From assembly GCA_036525795.1 (NCBI GenBank), contig DATCZS010000058.1, forward strand, positions 1 through 13,208: a stretch of 13,208 nt of DNA, written 5' to 3'. The position numbers and the translations under genes were made by a program. The DNA is from DATCZS01 sp036525795. GTDB taxonomy: Bacteria; Actinomycetota; Acidimicrobiia; Spongiisociales; ZC4RG35. The notes beneath the pieces are model-generated. The model did not search any database, was not told the origin of the DNA, and saw only the letters and a list, made by a program, of their open reading frames with translations. Of the stretch, positions 1-6,771 are shown piece by piece; the stretch's first letter is position 1; each line of letters starts with the position of its first letter.

Positions 1-38
1 CGGTGGGTGCGGGCCGTGTGGTCAAGATCACCAAGTAG
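1..38 (+). CDS. tuf: Elongation factor Tu, C-terminal end only (partial)
   Basis: Only the last dozen codons are in the window; the gene enters from the left edge and ends at a TAG at 36-38. The readable residues, VGAGRVVKITK after a probable Thr, match the end of beta-barrel domain 3 of EF-Tu, where the family has a T-V-G-A-G-x-V-x-K-I-x-x terminus. EF-Tu delivers aminoacyl-tRNA to the ribosome as a GTP complex. The position directly before rpsJ fits the common rpsL-rpsG-fusA-tuf-rpsJ order of actinobacteria. The identification rests on eleven residues plus context, so it is good but not absolute. Confidence 0.85.
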   Translation, partial: VGAGRVVKITK

Positions 39-57
39 CCGGCCGGTTGGGTCGGCT
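37..57 (+). terminator. Possible stem-loop at the end of tuf
   Basis: The bases from the tuf stop codon onward can pair as AGCCGGCC (37-44) with GGGTCGGCT (50-57 for the paired part), giving an 8-bp stem with one G-T pair and a 5-base loop. No T-run follows, but terminators without a U-tract are common in high-GC actinobacteria. It could end or attenuate tuf transcription before the S10 genes. This is inferred from pairing alone. Confidence 0.35.
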
Positions 58-114
58 GGTCCCAAGTCCCACACAGGCTTGAGACTCGAGACTCAAGACT
101 TGAGACTTGAGACC
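58..114 (+). repeat. Heptad repeat array 1 (tuf-rpsJ spacer)
   Basis: Eight consecutive 7-base units run from 58 to 113. First come two GTCCCA-type units (ending TCCCA at 60-64 and 67-71), then one divergent unit, then five GAC-type units with GAC starting at 83, 90, 97, 104 and 111. The outer ends form an inverted repeat: 58-71 (GGTCCCAAGTCCCA) is complementary to 101-114 (TGAGACTTGAGACC) at 12 of 14 positions. The array lies in the presumed leader of the S10 transcript. Its function is unknown; it could fold as a leader hairpin. Confidence 0.8.
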
Positions 115-135
115 AAACGAACGAAGTGAGTTGAA

Positions 136-444
136 ATGGCAGATCAGAAGATCCGGATCAGGCTCAAGGCGTACGACCACCAGGTCGTCGATGAGTCCTC
201 GCGCAAGATCGCCGAGACCGTGGTTCGGACCCAGGCGAAGATCAAGGGTCCGGTGCCTCTGCCCACGGAGATCCATCGGTACTGCGTCATTCGCGGTCCG
301 CACGTGGACAAGGATTCGCGCGAGCACTTCGAGCTGCGCATCCACAAGCGGCTCATCGACATCCTCGAGCCGACCCCCAAGACGGTGGACTCCTTGATGC
401 GTCTCGATCTGCCGGCAGGCGTGGAAGTGGAGATCAAGCTGTGA
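136..444 (+). CDS. rpsJ: 30S ribosomal protein S10 (uS10)
   Basis: This is a component of the head of the small subunit. In bacteria it also acts as NusE in transcription antitermination and contacts NusG. The 102 residues match the usual family length of 100-105. Visible family motifs are KIRIRLKAYDH (5-15), GPVPLPTE (38-45), GPHVDKDSREHFE (54-66), and the C-terminal block EPTPKTVDSLMRLDLPAGV (78-96). The ATG at 136 has only a weak purine-rich stretch (GAAGTGAG, about 123-130) as a ribosome site. It is the first gene of the S10 block. The last four bases (GTGA) are shared with the rplC start, which points to translational coupling. Confidence 0.98.
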   Translation: MADQKIRIRLKAYDHQVVDESSRKIAETVVRTQAKIKGPVPLPTEIHRYCVIRGPHVDKDSREHFELRIHKRLIDILEPTPKTVDSLMRLDLPAGVEVEIKL

Positions 445-1094
445 ACGCCATCATCGGAGAGAAGCTGGGCATGACCCAGGTCTTCGACGACGACGCCCGG
501 GCGATTCCGGTCACCGTCATCAAGGCCGGCCCGTGCCACGTCGTGCAGATCAAGCGTCCCGACCCCGACGGCTACTCGGCGATCCAGGTCAGCTTCGGCG
601 AGGTGAAGCCCAACCGGGTGAACAAGCCGCAGGCGGGGCATTTCGCCGTGGCCGAGGTCGCCCCGGCGCGCCATCTGGTCGAGTTCCGTGTCGATGACGT
701 CGACGGGTACGAGGTCGGCCAGGAGCTCGACCTCGGAGCGATGTTCACGGCCGGCGGCAAGGCCGACGTGACGGGCGTGTCGAAGGGCAAGGGCTTCCAG
801 GGCGTGATGAAGCGCCACAACTTCTCCGGTCAGGGCGCCAGCCACGGCAATCACAAGAAGCACAGGGCGCCCGGCTCGATCGGCGCATGCGCCACGCCCG
901 CCCGGGTGTTCAAGGGAATGAAGATGGCAGGTCGAATGGGCGGCGAGCGGACCACGATCCTGAACCTCGATGTGGTCGGAGTCGACACCGAGCGCGGCCT
1001 GCTGCTGCTCGGCGGTGCGGTGCCCGGGCCCAACGGGAGCGTCGTGATCGTCCGCGAGGCCGTGAAGACTGCGAAGGGAGCCGCTCATGGCTGA
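441..1094 (+). CDS. rplC: 50S ribosomal protein L3 (uL3)
   Basis: This early-assembly large-subunit protein reaches toward the peptidyl transferase centre. It has 217 residues, the normal length. The N-terminus IIGEKLGMTQVF (4-15) is diagnostic, and the long loop GQGASHGNHKKHRAPGSIG (130-148) followed by PARVFKGMKMAGRMGG (153-168) is the classic L3 extension. The Gln in this loop is the equivalent region of the glutamine methylated by PrmB in proteobacteria. The start is GTG at 441, inside the rpsJ stop (GTGA), with GGAG at 429-432. The 3' end overlaps rplD by 8 bp. Confidence 0.98.
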   Translation: MNAIIGEKLGMTQVFDDDARAIPVTVIKAGPCHVVQIKRPDPDGYSAIQVSFGEVKPNRVNKPQAGHFAVAEVAPARHLVEFRVDDVDGYEVGQELDLGAMFTAGGKADVTGVSKGKGFQGVMKRHNFSGQGASHGNHKKHRAPGSIGACATPARVFKGMKMAGRMGGERTTILNLDVVGVDTERGLLLLGGAVPGPNGSVVIVREAVKTAKGAAHG

Positions 1095-1761
1095 TCTCAA
1101 GGCGCCGCTGTTCGCAGCAGACGGGACCTCCAGAGGCGACGTCGCCCTCGACCCGGAGGTGTTCGGGATCGAGCCCAACATGGCGGTGATGCACCAGGTG
1201 GTGACGGCCCAGCTCGCGGCCGCCCGTTCGGGGAGCGCCTCCACCAAGACCCGAGGCGAGGTCCGCGGCGGCGGCCGGAAGCCCTGGCGGCAGAAGGGAC
1301 TCGGCCGTGCCCGGCATGGCTCGATCCGTTCCCCGCAGTGGGTGGGGGGCGGAATCGCCCACGGACCCAAGCCGCGCGACTACAGCCAGCGCACTCCCAA
1401 GAAGATGAAGCGGCTGGCGCTCCGCTCGGCGCTGTCGGCGCGGGCGTCCGAGGCGGCAGTCGTCGTGGTCGAGCCGATCGATTGGCCCACCCCCAGGACG
1501 AAGGACGCCGCCGGCCTGCTGGCGAAGATGTCGGTCTCGGGGAAGACGCTTCTCGTGCTGAGCCGCACCGACGAGGTGGCGCACCGGTCGTTCCGGAACC
1601 TGTCCGACGTGCGGATCGTCGAGCCGGGGCAACTCACGACGTACGACGTGCTGTGGTCCGATCGGGTGGTGTTCACCTCTTCGACCGTCGGGGCGGTAGG
1701 CCGTCCCACCGGCTTCGGCGTGAGCGATTCCGACTTCGTCAAGGAAGGAGCCAAGGCGTGA
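1087..1761 (+). CDS. rplD: 50S ribosomal protein L4 (uL4)
   Basis: L4 lines the exit tunnel. In E. coli it also represses the S10 operon, but that regulation cannot be assumed here. It has 224 residues. The tunnel loop is clear: TRGEVRGGGRKPWRQKG (55-71), GRARHGSIRSPQWVGGG (73-89) and HGPKPRDYS (92-100). The last 20 or so residues, after GAVGRPTGFG, form a short extra tail. The ATG at 1087 lies inside the 3' end of rplC (8-bp overlap), with AGGGAG at 1075-1080 as a ribosome site. The TGA stop shares its A with the rplW ATG. Confidence 0.97.
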   Translation: MADLKAPLFAADGTSRGDVALDPEVFGIEPNMAVMHQVVTAQLAAARSGSASTKTRGEVRGGGRKPWRQKGLGRARHGSIRSPQWVGGGIAHGPKPRDYSQRTPKKMKRLALRSALSARASEAAVVVVEPIDWPTPRTKDAAGLLAKMSVSGKTLLVLSRTDEVAHRSFRNLSDVRIVEPGQLTTYDVLWSDRVVFTSSTVGAVGRPTGFGVSDSDFVKEGAKA

Positions 1762-2048
1762 TGAAGAACCCCCGCGACATCATCCTTCAGCCCGTGGTCT
1801 CCGAGAAGTCGTATGACCTGATCGAGCACCAGAACACTTACACCTTCGTGGTGGACCCCCGTTCCAACAAGACGGAGATCCGCCAGGCCGTCGAGGCGAT
1901 CTTCGACGTGACGGTGACGCGCGTGAACACCCAGAACCGTCCGGGGAAGGTGAAGCGCACCGGCTACGTGGTCGGGAAGCGGAAGAACGTGAAGCGAGCG
2001 CTGGTCACGCTCGCCGAGGGAGACGACATCGACCTTTTCGGAGTCTGA
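1761..2048 (+). CDS. rplW: 50S ribosomal protein L23 (uL23)
   Basis: L23 sits at the tunnel exit, where SRP and trigger factor dock. The open frame extends far upstream, but the family N-terminus (MKNPRDIILQPVVSEKS) begins at the ATG at 1761, giving 95 residues, the usual size. Family motifs are PVVSEKS (11-17), SNKTEIRQAVE (35-45) and VNTQNRPGKVKRTG (55-68). A strong site, AAGGAAGGAG, lies at 1741-1750. A GTG just before the ATG is in frame but adds only one residue. The start overlaps the rplD stop by one base (TGATG), and rplB follows after one base. Confidence 0.97.
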   Translation: MKNPRDIILQPVVSEKSYDLIEHQNTYTFVVDPRSNKTEIRQAVEAIFDVTVTRVNTQNRPGKVKRTGYVVGKRKNVKRALVTLAEGDDIDLFGV

Positions 2049-2049
2049 G

Positions 2050-2883
2050 ATGGCCGTCAAGAAGAGAAAGCCGACGTCGGCGGGACGCCGTTTCCAGACG
2101 GTGTCCGACTTCGCCGAAGTCACCAAGGCAAAGCCGGAGAAGTCGCTGCTCGACAAGAAGTCGTCGACCGGTGGACGCAATGTGAGCGGCAAGGTGACGT
2201 CGCGCCATCGGGGCGGCGGCCACAAGCAGAAGTACCGACTGGTCGACTTCCGGCGCGTCAAGGACGGCGTCCCGGCCAAGGTGGCTGCGATCGAGTACGA
2301 CCCGAATCGCAATGCCCGCATCGCCCTGCTGCACTACGTCGACGGGGAGAAGCGCTACATCCTGGCTCCGATCGGGGTCAAGCCGGGCGACATGCTCGAG
2401 TCGGGGTCCGGTGCCGACATCCGCGCCGGAAACGCCCTTCCACTGCGCAACATCCCGGCCGGTACCACGGTGCATGCCATCGAGATGCGGCCCGGCGGCG
2501 GGGCCAAGCTGGCCCGTTCTGCCGGCGCCGCAGTCCAGCTCATGTCCAAAGAGGGGGACAAGGCGCTCCTGCGGCTCCCCTCGGGCGAGATGCGCACGGT
2601 GCCGCTCGACTGTCGGGCGACCGTGGGTCAGGTGGGCAACACCGAGTCCGAGCTGATCAAGCTCGGCAAGGCCGGACGCAACCGGTGGAAGGGTGTCCGT
2701 CCCCAGACGCGCGGCGTGGCGATGAACCCGGTCGACCACCCCCTCGGCGGTGGTGAGGGCAAGAGCTCGGGAGGTCGTCATCCGGTGAGCCCATGGGGCA
2801 AGCCGGAAGGTCGCACCCGGAAGAAGAAGAAGTCGTCTGACAAGGACATCGTGCGGCGGCGGTCCACGAAGGGTCGGAGGTAG
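2050..2883 (+). CDS. rplB: 50S ribosomal protein L2 (uL2)
   Basis: L2 is a primary 23S rRNA binder needed for subunit association and peptidyl transferase activity. The 277 residues match the family. Clear motifs are SRHRGGGHKQKYR (51-63), IEYDPNRNARIALLHYVDGE (81-100), the SGEMRTV strand (178-184) and MNPVDHPLGGGEG (225-237). His230, equivalent to the functionally important His229 of E. coli L2, is present. The residue two places later, often His (DHPHGGG), is Leu here. The C-terminus is a basic tail ending in KDIVRRRSTKGRR. The ATG follows the rplW stop by one base, with CGGAG at 2039-2043. Confidence 0.98.
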   Translation: MAVKKRKPTSAGRRFQTVSDFAEVTKAKPEKSLLDKKSSTGGRNVSGKVTSRHRGGGHKQKYRLVDFRRVKDGVPAKVAAIEYDPNRNARIALLHYVDGEKRYILAPIGVKPGDMLESGSGADIRAGNALPLRNIPAGTTVHAIEMRPGGGAKLARSAGAAVQLMSKEGDKALLRLPSGEMRTVPLDCRATVGQVGNTESELIKLGKAGRNRWKGVRPQTRGVAMNPVDHPLGGGEGKSSGGRHPVSPWGKPEGRTRKKKKSSDKDIVRRRSTKGRR

Positions 2884-2885
2884 AG

Positions 2886-3170
2886 ATGGCACGAAGCCTG
2901 AAAAAGGGACCTTTCGTCGACGATCACCTGATCGAGAAGATCGAGGGTCTCAACGCACAGAACCAGAAGCGCGTGATCCGCACGTGGAGCCGGCGTTCGA
3001 CGATCGTCCCCGAGATGATCGGCCACACGATCGCCGTCCACGACGGCCGCAAGCACATCCCGGTGTACATCACCGAGTCGATGGTGGGACACAAGCTGGG
3101 GGAGTTCGCTCCCACCCGCACGTTCCGCGGCCACGCCGACAAGCGCGAGAAGGCGGCGAGGCGCTCATGA
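2886..3170 (+). CDS. rpsS: 30S ribosomal protein S19 (uS19)
   Basis: S19 is a small-subunit head protein that forms a complex with S13 and contacts the A-site finger of the large subunit. It has 94 residues, the usual length. The N-terminus MARSLKKGPFVDDHL is diagnostic. The central IRTWSRRSTIVPEMIGHTI (31-49) and C-terminal KLGEFAPTRTFRGH (70-83) blocks are intact. The ATG at 2886 is two bases after the rplB stop and is preceded by a full GGAGG at 2876-2880. The end overlaps rplV by four bases (ATGA). Confidence 0.98.
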   Translation: MARSLKKGPFVDDHLIEKIEGLNAQNQKRVIRTWSRRSTIVPEMIGHTIAVHDGRKHIPVYITESMVGHKLGEFAPTRTFRGHADKREKAARRS

Positions 3171-3514
3171 GAGTTCGAGCCCAAGCCAAGTACATCCGGC
3201 AGTCGCCGTACAAGGTCCGTCAGGTGCTCGACCTGGTGCGTGGACTGACGGTGCCCGAGGCCCGGGCGGTGCTGAGCCATGCCAATCGGCGTGCGGCCGA
3301 GCCCGTGTCCAAGGTGCTCACCTCGGCGATCGCCAATGCCGAGCACAACCACGCCCTCGACGCCGATGACCTGATCGTGGCCGAGGCATACGCGGACGAG
3401 GGGCCCACCCTGCGTCGCTACCGCCCGCGGGCGCGTGGGCGGGCGACCCGGATCCGCAAGCGCACGAGCCACATCACGATCGTGGTGTCCGATGGAACGA
3501 AAGAGGTGAATTGA
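3167..3514 (+). CDS. rplV: 50S ribosomal protein L22 (uL22)
   Basis: L22 has a globular part on the subunit surface and a beta-hairpin that lines the exit tunnel near macrolide sites. The open frame is longer upstream, but the family N-terminus (MRVRAQAKYIRQSPYKVRQV) starts at the ATG at 3167, giving 115 residues, a normal size. The tunnel hairpin and following strand are visible as RRYRPRARGRATRIRKRTSH (83-102). The start overlaps the rpsS stop as ATGA, and the stop shares one base with the rpsC ATG. I see no macrolide-resistance type insertion in the loop. Confidence 0.97.
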   Translation: MRVRAQAKYIRQSPYKVRQVLDLVRGLTVPEARAVLSHANRRAAEPVSKVLTSAIANAEHNHALDADDLIVAEAYADEGPTLRRYRPRARGRATRIRKRTSHITIVVSDGTKEVN

Positions 3515-4620
3515 TGGGCCAGAAGATCCACCCGTATTCGTTCCGTTTGGGAATCGTCACGGACTGGAAGTCCAAGTGGTACTCGGACAAGAACTACGTC
3601 GAGCTGGTCAACGAGGACAGCCAGATCCGCGACTATCTGCGCGGTGAGCTGCGCCGCGGTGCGGTGTCGCGCATCGACATCGAGCGCACGCGCGACCGGG
3701 TCGTCGTCGAGATCCACACCGCCCGTCCGGGCGTGGTGATCGGCCGTCGCGGCGCCGAGGCGGAGCGCCTTCGCGCCGCCCTGGAGAAGATCGCGTCGAA
3801 GCCCGTGAAGCTCAACATCATCGAGCTCAAGGACGCCGACACCGATGCCCAGCTTCTGGCACAGGGAATCGCCGACCAGTTGGAGGGCCGTGTCGCCTTC
3901 CGTCGGGCGATGAAGCGAGCGGTGACCACGGCGATGAAGGCGGGCGCCGAAGGCGTCCGCGTGGAGTGCAAGGGCCGTCTCGGCGGCGCCGACATGGGTC
4001 GGCGCGAGTGGTACCGCGAGGGCCGGGTCCCGCTGCACACGCTGCGGGCCGACATCGACTTCGGCGTTGCGACCGCACGCACCACGGTGGGCGCCATTGG
4101 CGTCAAGGTGTGGGTCTACAAGGGCGAGGTCGTCGGTCGCTCCGGTTCCTCGACCGAGAAGATCGCCGCCGAGGCGGCGCTGGCGACCGGCGGGCCTGCG
4201 GCCCGTGGCCGCAGCGCCTCCCCCAAGGCCCGGGCGGAGCAGGCTGCCGGAGAGCAGCGGGTGCCCCGTCTCATCGAGGCCGGCGGCGGCAAGCGGGTCG
4301 TGGAGGCCCCTGCCGGCAAGCGTGAAGGCGGCAAGCGCCTCATCGAGGCGGGCGGCGGTCGCCGTCGCCCGCTCCCCGGGGAGGCCGAGGCCGAGTATCG
4401 CGAGGAGCGGGAGGTCGCCGAGACCACCGAGCCACTCGTACCCGCCGAGGTGGCGGGGGACGTCGAGGGGGCGGAGACGGCCGGTCCCGAGGCGGCCGCT
4501 CCCGAGCAGGCCGAGGTGTCACCAGACCCCGAGACGGCCGCGTCCGAGCAGCCAGAGGCCGACTCCGGTCCGGAGGATGCAGCGGTGTCCGATGCCGATG
4601 CCGCCGAGGAAGAGGAGTAG
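3514..4620 (+). CDS. rpsC: 30S ribosomal protein S3 (uS3) with long acidic C-terminal tail
   Basis: S3 lines the mRNA entry channel and, with S4 and S5, has helicase activity. Starting at the ATG at 3514 (MGQKIHPYSFRLG, the family N-terminus; GAGGTGA at 3503-3509) it has 368 residues, against about 210-275 usually. The KH type-2 domain includes the GRRG loop (77-80). The S3 C-terminal domain carries LGGADMGRREWYREGRVPL (156-174) and LRADIDFG (177-184). From about residue 215 the sequence is extra: a basic glycine-rich segment with three nine-residue units like KRLIEAGGG (251-259, 260-268, 274-282), then an acidic Ala/Pro/Glu-rich tail (about 289-368) ending in EEEE. The frame is continuous, so this is an extension, not a fusion artefact. 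An upstream TTG at 3511 is in frame but too close to the ribosome site. Confidence 0.97.
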   Translation: MGQKIHPYSFRLGIVTDWKSKWYSDKNYVELVNEDSQIRDYLRGELRRGAVSRIDIERTRDRVVVEIHTARPGVVIGRRGAEAERLRAALEKIASKPVKLNIIELKDADTDAQLLAQGIADQLEGRVAFRRAMKRAVTTAMKAGAEGVRVECKGRLGGADMGRREWYREGRVPLHTLRADIDFGVATARTTVGAIGVKVWVYKGEVVGRSGSSTEKIAAEAALATGGPAARGRSASPKARAEQAAGEQRVPRLIEAGGGKRVVEAPAGKREGGKRLIEAGGGRRRPLPGEAEAEYREEREVAETTEPLVPAEVAGDVEGAETAGPEAAAPEQAEVSPDPETAASEQPEADSGPEDAAVSDADAAEEEE

Positions 4621-4626
4621 CCGACG

Positions 4627-5040
4627 ATGTTGATGCCAAAGCGCGTCAAGCACCGGAAGGTGCATCGAGGTCGCCGGTCGGGGGTGGCCAAGGGCGGCAC
4701 TGCGGTGACGTTCGGCGAGTTCGGGCTGCAGGCGGTCGACAGTGGCTGGATCACGGCCCGTCAGATCGAGTCGGCTCGTGTCGCCATCACCCGGACCGTG
4801 CGCCGCGGCGGGAAGGTGTGGATCAACATCTTCCCGCACAAGCCGGTTACCCAGAAGCCGGCGGAGACCCGTATGGGTTCTGGCAAGGGCAACCCCGAGT
4901 TCTGGGTTGCCGTGGTGAAGCCGGGACGCGTCATGTTCGAACTGGCCGGCGTGCCGGAGGATCTCGCCCGCGAGGCCATGCGCAAGGCGGGCAACAAGCT
5001 TCCGGTGCGGACCCGATTCGTCACCCGGGAGGACGCATGA
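4627..5040 (+). CDS. rplP: 50S ribosomal protein L16 (uL16)
   Basis: L16 is a late-assembly protein near the A-site tRNA elbow. It has 137 residues, the normal size. Family motifs are MLMPKRVKHRKVHRGR (1-16), FGEFGLQA (29-36), the TRMGSGKGNPEFWVA block (81-95; Arg82 corresponds to the arginine hydroxylated in E. coli) and the C-terminal REAMRKAGNKLP (115-126). The ATG at 4627 was chosen over the one at 4633 because the family begins M-L-x-P-K-R, and because GAGGAG at 4612-4617 is nine bases away. It starts six bases after the rpsC stop and overlaps rpmC by ATGA. Confidence 0.97.
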   Translation: MLMPKRVKHRKVHRGRRSGVAKGGTAVTFGEFGLQAVDSGWITARQIESARVAITRTVRRGGKVWINIFPHKPVTQKPAETRMGSGKGNPEFWVAVVKPGRVMFELAGVPEDLAREAMRKAGNKLPVRTRFVTREDA

Positions 5041-5267
5041 ACGTCAGCGAGATGCGCGAGATGACAATGGACGAGCTGGTCGAGGCACTCGACGAGGCGA
5101 AGGACGAGTTGTTCAACCTTCGCTTCCAGCTCGCCACCAATCAGCTGGCCAACACGGCGCGTATCGGTGAGGTGAAGCGTGACATCGCCCGCCTGCAGAC
5201 CGTGATGCGAGCCGCAGAGATCGAGGCGTGGCACGCCCAGCAGGCGGCCACCGGGGAGGAAGCGTGA
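5037..5267 (+). CDS. rpmC: 50S ribosomal protein L29 (uL29)
   Basis: L29 is a small helical hairpin protein at the tunnel exit next to L23. It has 76 residues, slightly long because of an Ala/Glu-rich tail after about residue 57. The diagnostic segment is LFNLRFQLATNQLANTARI (25-43), followed by VKRDIARLQT (46-55). The ATG at 5037 overlaps the rplP stop (ATGA) with GGGAGG at 5027-5032. The stop shares a base with the rpsQ ATG. Confidence 0.95.
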   Translation: MNVSEMREMTMDELVEALDEAKDELFNLRFQLATNQLANTARIGEVKRDIARLQTVMRAAEIEAWHAQQAATGEEA

Positions 5268-5524
5268 TGGACGAGCGAACTCGACGCAAAGTGCGTGTGG
5301 GTGTCGTCGTCTCCGATGCGCGAGACAAGACCGTGACGGTCGAAGTGCCCACGTCGTTCAAGCATCCACGCTACGACAAGGTGGTTCGCCGGAGCACGAA
5401 GTTCCACGCGCACGACGAGGCCAACGACGCCCGCATCGGTGACACCGTACGAATCATGGAGACCCGACCCATCTCGAAGTCGAAGCGCTGGAGGGTGGTC
5501 GAAGTCGTGGAGCGTGCCAGATGA
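5267..5524 (+). CDS. rpsQ: 30S ribosomal protein S17 (uS17)
   Basis: S17 is an OB-fold protein and an early binder of 16S rRNA in the body of the small subunit. The frame is open further upstream, but the family N-terminus (MDERTRRKVRVGVVVSDARD) begins at the ATG at 5267, giving 85 residues. Motifs are DKTVTVEV (20-27), KHPRYDKVV (32-40), KFHAHDE (45-51), GDTVRI (58-63) and ETRPISKSKRW (65-75). GGGGAGGA at 5253-5260 is a strong ribosome site. It overlaps rpmC by one base and rplN by four (ATGA). Confidence 0.97.
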   Translation: MDERTRRKVRVGVVVSDARDKTVTVEVPTSFKHPRYDKVVRRSTKFHAHDEANDARIGDTVRIMETRPISKSKRWRVVEVVERAR

Positions 5525-5889
5525 TCCAGCAGGAATCGCGACTCAAGGTCGCCGACAATTCGGGGGCGCGCGAGGTGCTCTGCATCCGGGTGCTCGGTGG
5601 TTCCCACCGGCGCTACGCCGGCATCGGTGACGTGATCGTCGGTGCCGTCAAGGAGGCAACACCTGGCGGGAACGTCAAGAAGGGGGAGGTCGTCAAGGCC
5701 GTGGTGGTCCGCACCCGCAAGGAGCGCCGGCGGACGGACGGGACGTACATCCGTTTCGACGACAACGCCTGCGTGATCATCGACAACAACCAGCAGCCGC
5801 GTGGCACTCGCATCTTCGGGCCTGTCGCCCGGGAGCTTCGTGACAAGAAGTTCATGCGCATCGTCTCGCTGGCTCCTGAGGTGATCTGA
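5521..5889 (+). CDS. rplN: 50S ribosomal protein L14 (uL14)
   Basis: L14 binds 23S rRNA at the subunit interface, next to L19, and forms bridges with 16S rRNA. The 122 residues match the strictly conserved family length. Visible are MIQQESRLKVADNSGA (1-16), the GDVIVGAVKEA strand (36-46) and the signature PRGTRIFGPVAREL (93-106), ending in RIVSLAPEVI. The start overlaps the rpsQ stop by ATGA, with GGAG at 5509-5512. In many bacteria this gene opens the spc operon, but no separate promoter is visible here because there is no intergenic space. Confidence 0.98.
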   Translation: MIQQESRLKVADNSGAREVLCIRVLGGSHRRYAGIGDVIVGAVKEATPGGNVKKGEVVKAVVVRTRKERRRTDGTYIRFDDNACVIIDNNQQPRGTRIFGPVARELRDKKFMRIVSLAPEVI

Positions 5890-5890
5890 C

Positions 5891-6202
5891 ATGACGAAGT
5901 TGAGAACCGGAGACACGGTGATGGTGATCGCCGGCAAGGATGCCGGGAAGCAGTCCCGCATCGAGAAGATCTTTCCCCGCGAGGACAAGGTGCTGGTGGA
6001 GGGCGTGAACGTCGCCAAGAAGCACAGCAAGGCCAATCCCCAGCAGCCCAACAGCGGAGGGATCATCGACCGCGACATGCCCATCCACGTGTCCAACGTG
6101 ATGATCGTGTGCAAGGACTGCGGGCCGACGCGCATCGGAGCCAGGGTCGACCCGAAGAAGGGCAAGATCCGGGTGTGCAAGAAGTGCGGAGGTGACCTGT
6201 GA
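5891..6202 (+). CDS. rplX: 50S ribosomal protein L24 (uL24), four-cysteine form
   Basis: L24 is an assembly-initiator protein binding the 5' part of 23S rRNA. The 103 residues carry an N-terminal KOW domain (RTGDTVMVIAGKDAGK, 5-20) and the family motif GGIIDRDMPIHVSNVM (56-71). The C-terminal part has two Cys-x-x-Cys pairs, Cys74/Cys77 and Cys96/Cys99, so it probably binds zinc like other ribosomal C+ forms; zinc binding is inferred. The ATG lies one base after rplN, with GAGGTGA at 5878-5884. The last codons contain GGAGGTGA, which serves rplE. Confidence 0.97.
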   Translation: MTKLRTGDTVMVIAGKDAGKQSRIEKIFPREDKVLVEGVNVAKKHSKANPQQPNSGGIIDRDMPIHVSNVMIVCKDCGPTRIGARVDPKKGKIRVCKKCGGDL

Positions 6203-6756
6203 CCCCCCGCCTCAAGGTCAAGTACCGCGACGAGGTGGCGCCGGCCATTCGCGAGCAGCTCGAGCTGGAGAACGCGATGCAGGTGCCCCGCTTCACCAAG
6301 ATCGTGGTGAACATGGGCGTCGGCGATGCCGTCACCGATCGCAAGGCGATCGAGTCGGCGATGGAGGAGCTCTCCATCATCACCGGTCAGAAGCCGAAGC
6401 TGAACCGCGCCCGCAAGTCCATCGCCGGATTCAAGATTCGCGAAGGGATGCCGGTCGGCGCCTCCGTCACGCTGCGAGGAGACCGCATGTGGGAGTTCTT
6501 CGATCGGCTGGTGGCGATCGCCATCCCCCGCATCCGGGACTTCCGCGGTCTGAATCCGCAGGCGTTCGACGGTCGGGGCAACTACTCGTTCGGTCTGACC
6601 GAGCAGCTGGTGTTCCCCGAGATCGACTTCGACAAGGTGACGGCGACCCGGGGGATGGACATCACCATCTGCACCACCGCAGAGACCGACGACCAGGCGC
6701 GGGCGCTGCTCGAGGCATTCGGGTTTCCCTTCCGCAAGCCGAGTGTTCAGGTCTGA
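6199..6756 (+). CDS. rplE: 50S ribosomal protein L5 (uL5)
   Basis: L5 binds 5S rRNA and contacts the P-site tRNA. It starts with GTG at 6199, inside the rplX stop (GTGA), and has a near-perfect Shine-Dalgarno, GGAGGTGA at 6188-6195. It has 185 residues, normal for the family. Motifs include IVVNMGVGDA (35-44), ITGQKPKLNRARKSIAGFKI (61-80), REGMPVG (81-87), RIRDFRGLN (111-119) and GRGNYSFGLTEQLVFPEI (125-142). The C-terminal half carries the TTAETDDQARALLEAFGFPF segment. A 15-base gap with its own ribosome site follows before rpsN. Confidence 0.98.
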   Translation: MTPRLKVKYRDEVAPAIREQLELENAMQVPRFTKIVVNMGVGDAVTDRKAIESAMEELSIITGQKPKLNRARKSIAGFKIREGMPVGASVTLRGDRMWEFFDRLVAIAIPRIRDFRGLNPQAFDGRGNYSFGLTEQLVFPEIDFDKVTATRGMDITICTTAETDDQARALLEAFGFPFRKPSVQV

Positions 6757-6771
6757 GGGAGGGAATGACCA

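Noticed and set aside
79..112. TTGAGA copies in array 1 as -35 boxes for rpsJ
   Set aside because: Each is one mismatch from TTGACA, but none has an acceptable -10 hexamer at 16-18 bases. They are explained by the heptad repeat.
144..1370. Long minus-strand open frame (about 400 codons) opposite rpsJ-rplD, and similar frames elsewhere
   Set aside because: These are shadows of high-GC coding DNA. They lie opposite well-conserved r-protein genes, match no family and lack ribosome sites.
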